Source of the DNA: Desulfovibrionaceae bacterium
GTDB taxonomy: Bacteria > Desulfobacterota > Desulfovibrionia > Desulfovibrionales > Desulfovibrionaceae
Assembly (NCBI GenBank): GCA_900770205.1
Contig: CAAGJV010000344.1
Span: 1-8,491, forward strand
Direction: 5' to 3'
DNA: 8,491 bases
In this document: positions 6,205-8,491 of the stretch, piece after piece
Layout of the letters: every line of letters begins with the position of its first letter
Numbering within the stretch: the stretch's first letter is position 1
Position numbers and translations under genes: made by a program
Notes under the pieces: generated by a model
Seen by the model: the letters and a program-made list of their open reading frames with translations, nothing else
What the model was told of the DNA's origin: nothing
Database searches by the model: none

Positions 6205-6471
6205 CTAGACGGCCTTTTCAAGCACAGACACGAGGTGCCAGCGCTTGTTCCGGCTCATGGGCCGGTATTCCACAATCTTTACCTTGTCGCCGATACCGCA
6301 CTCATTCATAGGATCGTGGGCGGTGAACTTCTTACGCCGACGAATGTACTTCTTGAGCAGCGGATGCTGAACCAGAGTTTCAACGAGGACGACAATCGTC
6401 TTGTCGCACTTGTCGCTGACCACAGTTCCGACGAGCGTTCTGCCGTTGCGCTGTTCGATTGCGCTGTTCAT
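6205..6471 (-). CDS. rpsQ: 30S ribosomal protein uS17 (S17)
   Basis: uS17 is a primary 16S rRNA-binding protein of the small-subunit body. The 88-residue product has the OB-fold pattern of the family: GRTLVGTVVSDKCDKTIVV at 10–28, HPLLKKYIRRRKKFTAHDP at 36–54, then IGDKVKIVEYRPMSRNKRW at 60–78. It ends LVSVLEKAV. The ATG has GGAG five bases upstream and lies eight bases after rpmC. This is the last gene of the classical S10 operon. It ends in TAG. Confidence 0.98.
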   Translation of the reverse strand: MNSAIEQRNGRTLVGTVVSDKCDKTIVVLVETLVQHPLLKKYIRRRKKFTAHDPMNECGIGDKVKIVEYRPMSRNKRWHLVSVLEKAV

Positions 6472-6479
6472 ATCCGCTC

Positions 6480-6671
6480 CTAATTCTTCGCGGCCGCGGC
6501 AAGAGCCGTCAGCACACGGGCAATGTCTTTCTTGGTGGCCGGAATGGACGCCGTCTTTTCCAACTGAGCAGTGGCGTGCTGGAAGCGCAGGTTGAAAAGT
6601 TCCTGACGCAGTTCAGCCAGCTTGGCCTGGAGCTGCTCGACGCTCATTTCGCGCAATTCCTTCATTTTCAT
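6480..6671 (-). CDS. rpmC: 50S ribosomal protein uL29 (L29)
   Basis: uL29 lies beside the tunnel exit next to uL23, where trigger factor and SRP dock. The 63-residue product is an all-helical hairpin: the first helix carries MKELREMSVEQLQAKLAEL, and the second half holds the family signature ELFNLRFQHATAQLE at 24–38. It closes with KKDIARVLTALA. The start ATG overlaps the rplP stop by four bases (ATGA), so translation is very likely coupled. A second ATG two codons in (6665) is an alternative start that would remove MK only. It ends in TAG. Confidence 0.96.
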   Translation of the reverse strand: MKMKELREMSVEQLQAKLAELRQELFNLRFQHATAQLEKTASIPATKKDIARVLTALAAAAKN

Positions 6672-7086
6672 GCGAAGGCCCCCTCTCTCACCACGATAAC
6701 GGTCTTCACAGGCAGCTTATGGCTGGCCAGCGTAAGAGCGCGTTTGGCGAGTTCAAGGTCGACACCCTTGATTTCATACAGCACGCGGCCGGGCTTTACC
6801 GGTGCGCACCAGCCCACAGGTGCACCCTTACCGCTTCCCTGACGGGTAGCCAGAGGCTTGGCGGTCACGGGATGATCGGGGAACACTCTGATCCAGACTT
6901 TGCCGCCGCGGCGGATGTGGCGCATCATGGCGATACGGGCGGCTTCAATCTGCTGACTGGAAAGCTTGCCATGTTCAACAGCCTTCAGGCCAATTTCACC
7001 AAAAGCGATGGTAGCGCCGCGGTTGGCCGGGCCACGCAGGCGGCCTTTCTGCCACTTGCGGAATTTAATTCTCTTGGGAGCAAGCA

Positions 7087-7087
<1 letters not shown>
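6668..7087 (-). CDS. rplP: 50S ribosomal protein uL16 (L16)
   Basis: uL16 helps organise the A-site tRNA-binding region near the peptidyl-transferase centre and is added late in assembly. The 139-residue product begins MLAPKRIKFRKWQKGR and has KAVEHGKLSSQQIEAARIAM at 35–54 and GGKVWIRVFPDHPVTAKPLA at 61–80. The conserved loop TRQGSGKG follows; its R82 corresponds to E. coli R81, the residue hydroxylated by the YcfD oxygenase. PGRVLYEIKGV follows at 99–109. The ATG overlaps the rpsC stop by one base (TAATG), with GAGG ten bases upstream inside rpsC. It ends in TGA. Confidence 0.98.
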
Positions 7088-7729
<642 letters not shown>

Positions 7730-7731
7730 GC

Positions 7732-8070
7732 CTATTCCTGTCCTTCCGCGAGAATTACGGTAATGTGGCTGGTACGCTTGCGAATGTGCATTGCACGACC
7801 CTGAGAACGAGGCATGAAGCGCTTCCAGGTGGGGCCTTCGTTGACCACCACGTCCTTGACGTACATGGAGTCCACATCAATGCCAGGGAACTGGGAGGCG
7901 TTGGCCAGCGCCGAACGCACCACTCCGTACAGAACACCGGCAGGCTTGTTGGGCGTGAACTTAAGCTGGTTCAGGGCATCTTCCACAGGAAGACCCTTGA
8001 TGTTCTGGGCAACCAGACGGGTCTTGCGGGGAGAAACGCGCTGAAACTTGCAGATTGCTTTCGATTCCAT
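7732..8070 (-). CDS. rplV: 50S ribosomal protein uL22 (L22)
   Basis: uL22 lines the nascent-chain tunnel; its long β-hairpin forms part of the constriction and is where some macrolide-resistance changes occur. The 112-residue product has RVSPRKTRLVAQNIKGLPVE at 11–30, NKPAGVLYGVVRSALANA at 41–58, and the hairpin VNEGPTWKRFMPRSQGRAMH at 76–95, then KRTSHITVIL. At the hairpin tip, W82-K83-R84 takes the place of E. coli MKR. The ATG is the only sensible start, since an in-frame TAG lies five codons upstream. Its Shine-Dalgarno is weak (GAG at eight bases), so it may rely on coupling to rpsS, 12 bases upstream. It ends in TAG. Confidence 0.97.
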   Translation of the reverse strand: MESKAICKFQRVSPRKTRLVAQNIKGLPVEDALNQLKFTPNKPAGVLYGVVRSALANASQFPGIDVDSMYVKDVVVNEGPTWKRFMPRSQGRAMHIRKRTSHITVILAEGQE

Positions 8071-8082
8071 GAACGTTACTCG

Positions 8083-8367
8083 CTATTTTTTAGCCGCTTT
8101 CGTCTTCTTGTCCGCAGCGTGGCCGTGGAACGTACGGGTGGGCGCAAATTCGCCCATCTTGTGTCCGACCATGTTTTCCGTAACGAAGACCGGGATGAAC
8201 TTCTTGCCGTTATGCACGGCGAACGTCAAACCAACCATTTCAGGCAGAATCATGGAACGGCGGGACCAGGTCTTGATGACCTTGTGGTCGTTGCTGGCAA
8301 CAGCCGCTTCCACCTTCTTCATGAGGCTGCCGTCCACAAAGGGACCTTTTTTAAGAGATCTGGGCAT
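8083..8367 (-). CDS. rpsS: 30S ribosomal protein uS19 (S19)
   Basis: uS19 lies in the head of the small subunit, forms a pair with uS13 and contacts the A-site finger bridge. The 94-residue product begins MPRSLKKGPFVDGSLMKKV and contains TWSRRSMILPEMVGLTFAVH at 33–52, then GKKFIPVFVTENMVGHKMGE and FAPTRTFHGH. The C-terminal tail is short and lysine-rich (DKKTKAAKK). AGGAG stands six bases before ATG, and the gene starts 12 bases after the rplB stop. It ends in TAG. Confidence 0.98.
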   Translation of the reverse strand: MPRSLKKGPFVDGSLMKKVEAAVASNDHKVIKTWSRRSMILPEMVGLTFAVHNGKKFIPVFVTENMVGHKMGEFAPTRTFHGHAADKKTKAAKK

Positions 8368-8379
8368 GTCCGGCTCCTC

Positions 8380-8491
8380 TTACTTCTGACCGCGGCTCTT
8401 GATGATGAGGCGGCTGGAAGGCTTCTTCTTTGCGCGGGTCTTGTAGCCCTTGGTGGGAATACCCCAGGGAGTAACCGGATGACGGCCGCCG
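8380..8491 (-). CDS. rplB: 50S ribosomal protein uL2 (L2), C-terminal end only
   Basis: Only the last 36 residues and the TAA stop lie in the window; the rest continues past base 8491. uL2 is a core 23S rRNA-binding protein close to the peptidyl-transferase centre and a subunit bridge. The fragment reads GGRHPVTPWGIPTKGYKTR and then a basic tail ending SRGQK. G-G-R-H-P-x-T-P-W-G is the hallmark C-terminal stretch of bacterial L2. Its place before rpsS is the normal S10 operon order. The reading frame is open to the window edge. Confidence 0.97.
   Translation of the reverse strand, partial: GGRHPVTPWGIPTKGYKTRAKKKPSSRLIIKSRGQK

Overview
The window is a tightly packed run of 19 genes, all on the minus strand, and is the S10–spc ribosomal protein cluster of a bacterium. 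In transcription order, from high to low coordinates, it holds rplB (C-terminal end only), rpsS, rplV, rpsC, rplP, rpmC, rpsQ, rplN, rplX, rplE, rpsN, rpsH, rplF, rplR, rpsE, rpmD, rplO, secY and map. No mobile element, CRISPR array, rRNA, tRNA or horizontally acquired island is visible. No gap between genes exceeds 45 bases.

Region by region: bases 8380–6205 are the distal half of the S10 operon (uL2 end, uS19, uL22, uS3, uL16, uL29, uS17). Bases 6174–2149 are the spc operon proper (uL14, uL24, uL5, zinc-type uS14, uS8, uL6, uL18, uS5, uL30, uL15). Bases 2145–41 carry the SecY translocon channel and type I methionine aminopeptidase. The S10 and spc parts are separated by only 30 bases with no visible promoter, so they probably form one transcription unit here, unlike E. 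coli. One 58-residue gene, rpmD (uL30), lies at 2622–2798.

The genes share one purpose: building the two ribosomal subunits and handling the new chain. uL22, uL29 and uL16 shape the exit tunnel and peptidyl-transferase surroundings. uS3, uS5 and uS8 form the mRNA entry side and body of the small subunit. SecY receives membrane and secreted chains, and Map removes the initiator methionine at the exit. Coupling is strong: three gene pairs overlap at stop/start (TAATG twice, ATGA once) and nearly every gene has a readable Shine-Dalgarno sequence.

The organism is a Gram-negative-type bacterium with moderately high G+C. Direct secY–map adjacency without adk, a cysteine-bearing uL24, a zinc uS14 and the general look of the proteins suggest a sulfate-reducer-like Desulfovibrionaceae member (Desulfobacterota). 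This is an impression from memory, not a search.

I found no new system. The points worth a second look are modest: a high share of TAG stops in highly expressed genes, a promoter-like sequence before rplF, a −35-like box at the window edge after map, a glycine-rich insertion in Map, a glutamine-rich N-terminus of uS5, and a tryptophan at the tunnel tip of uL22.
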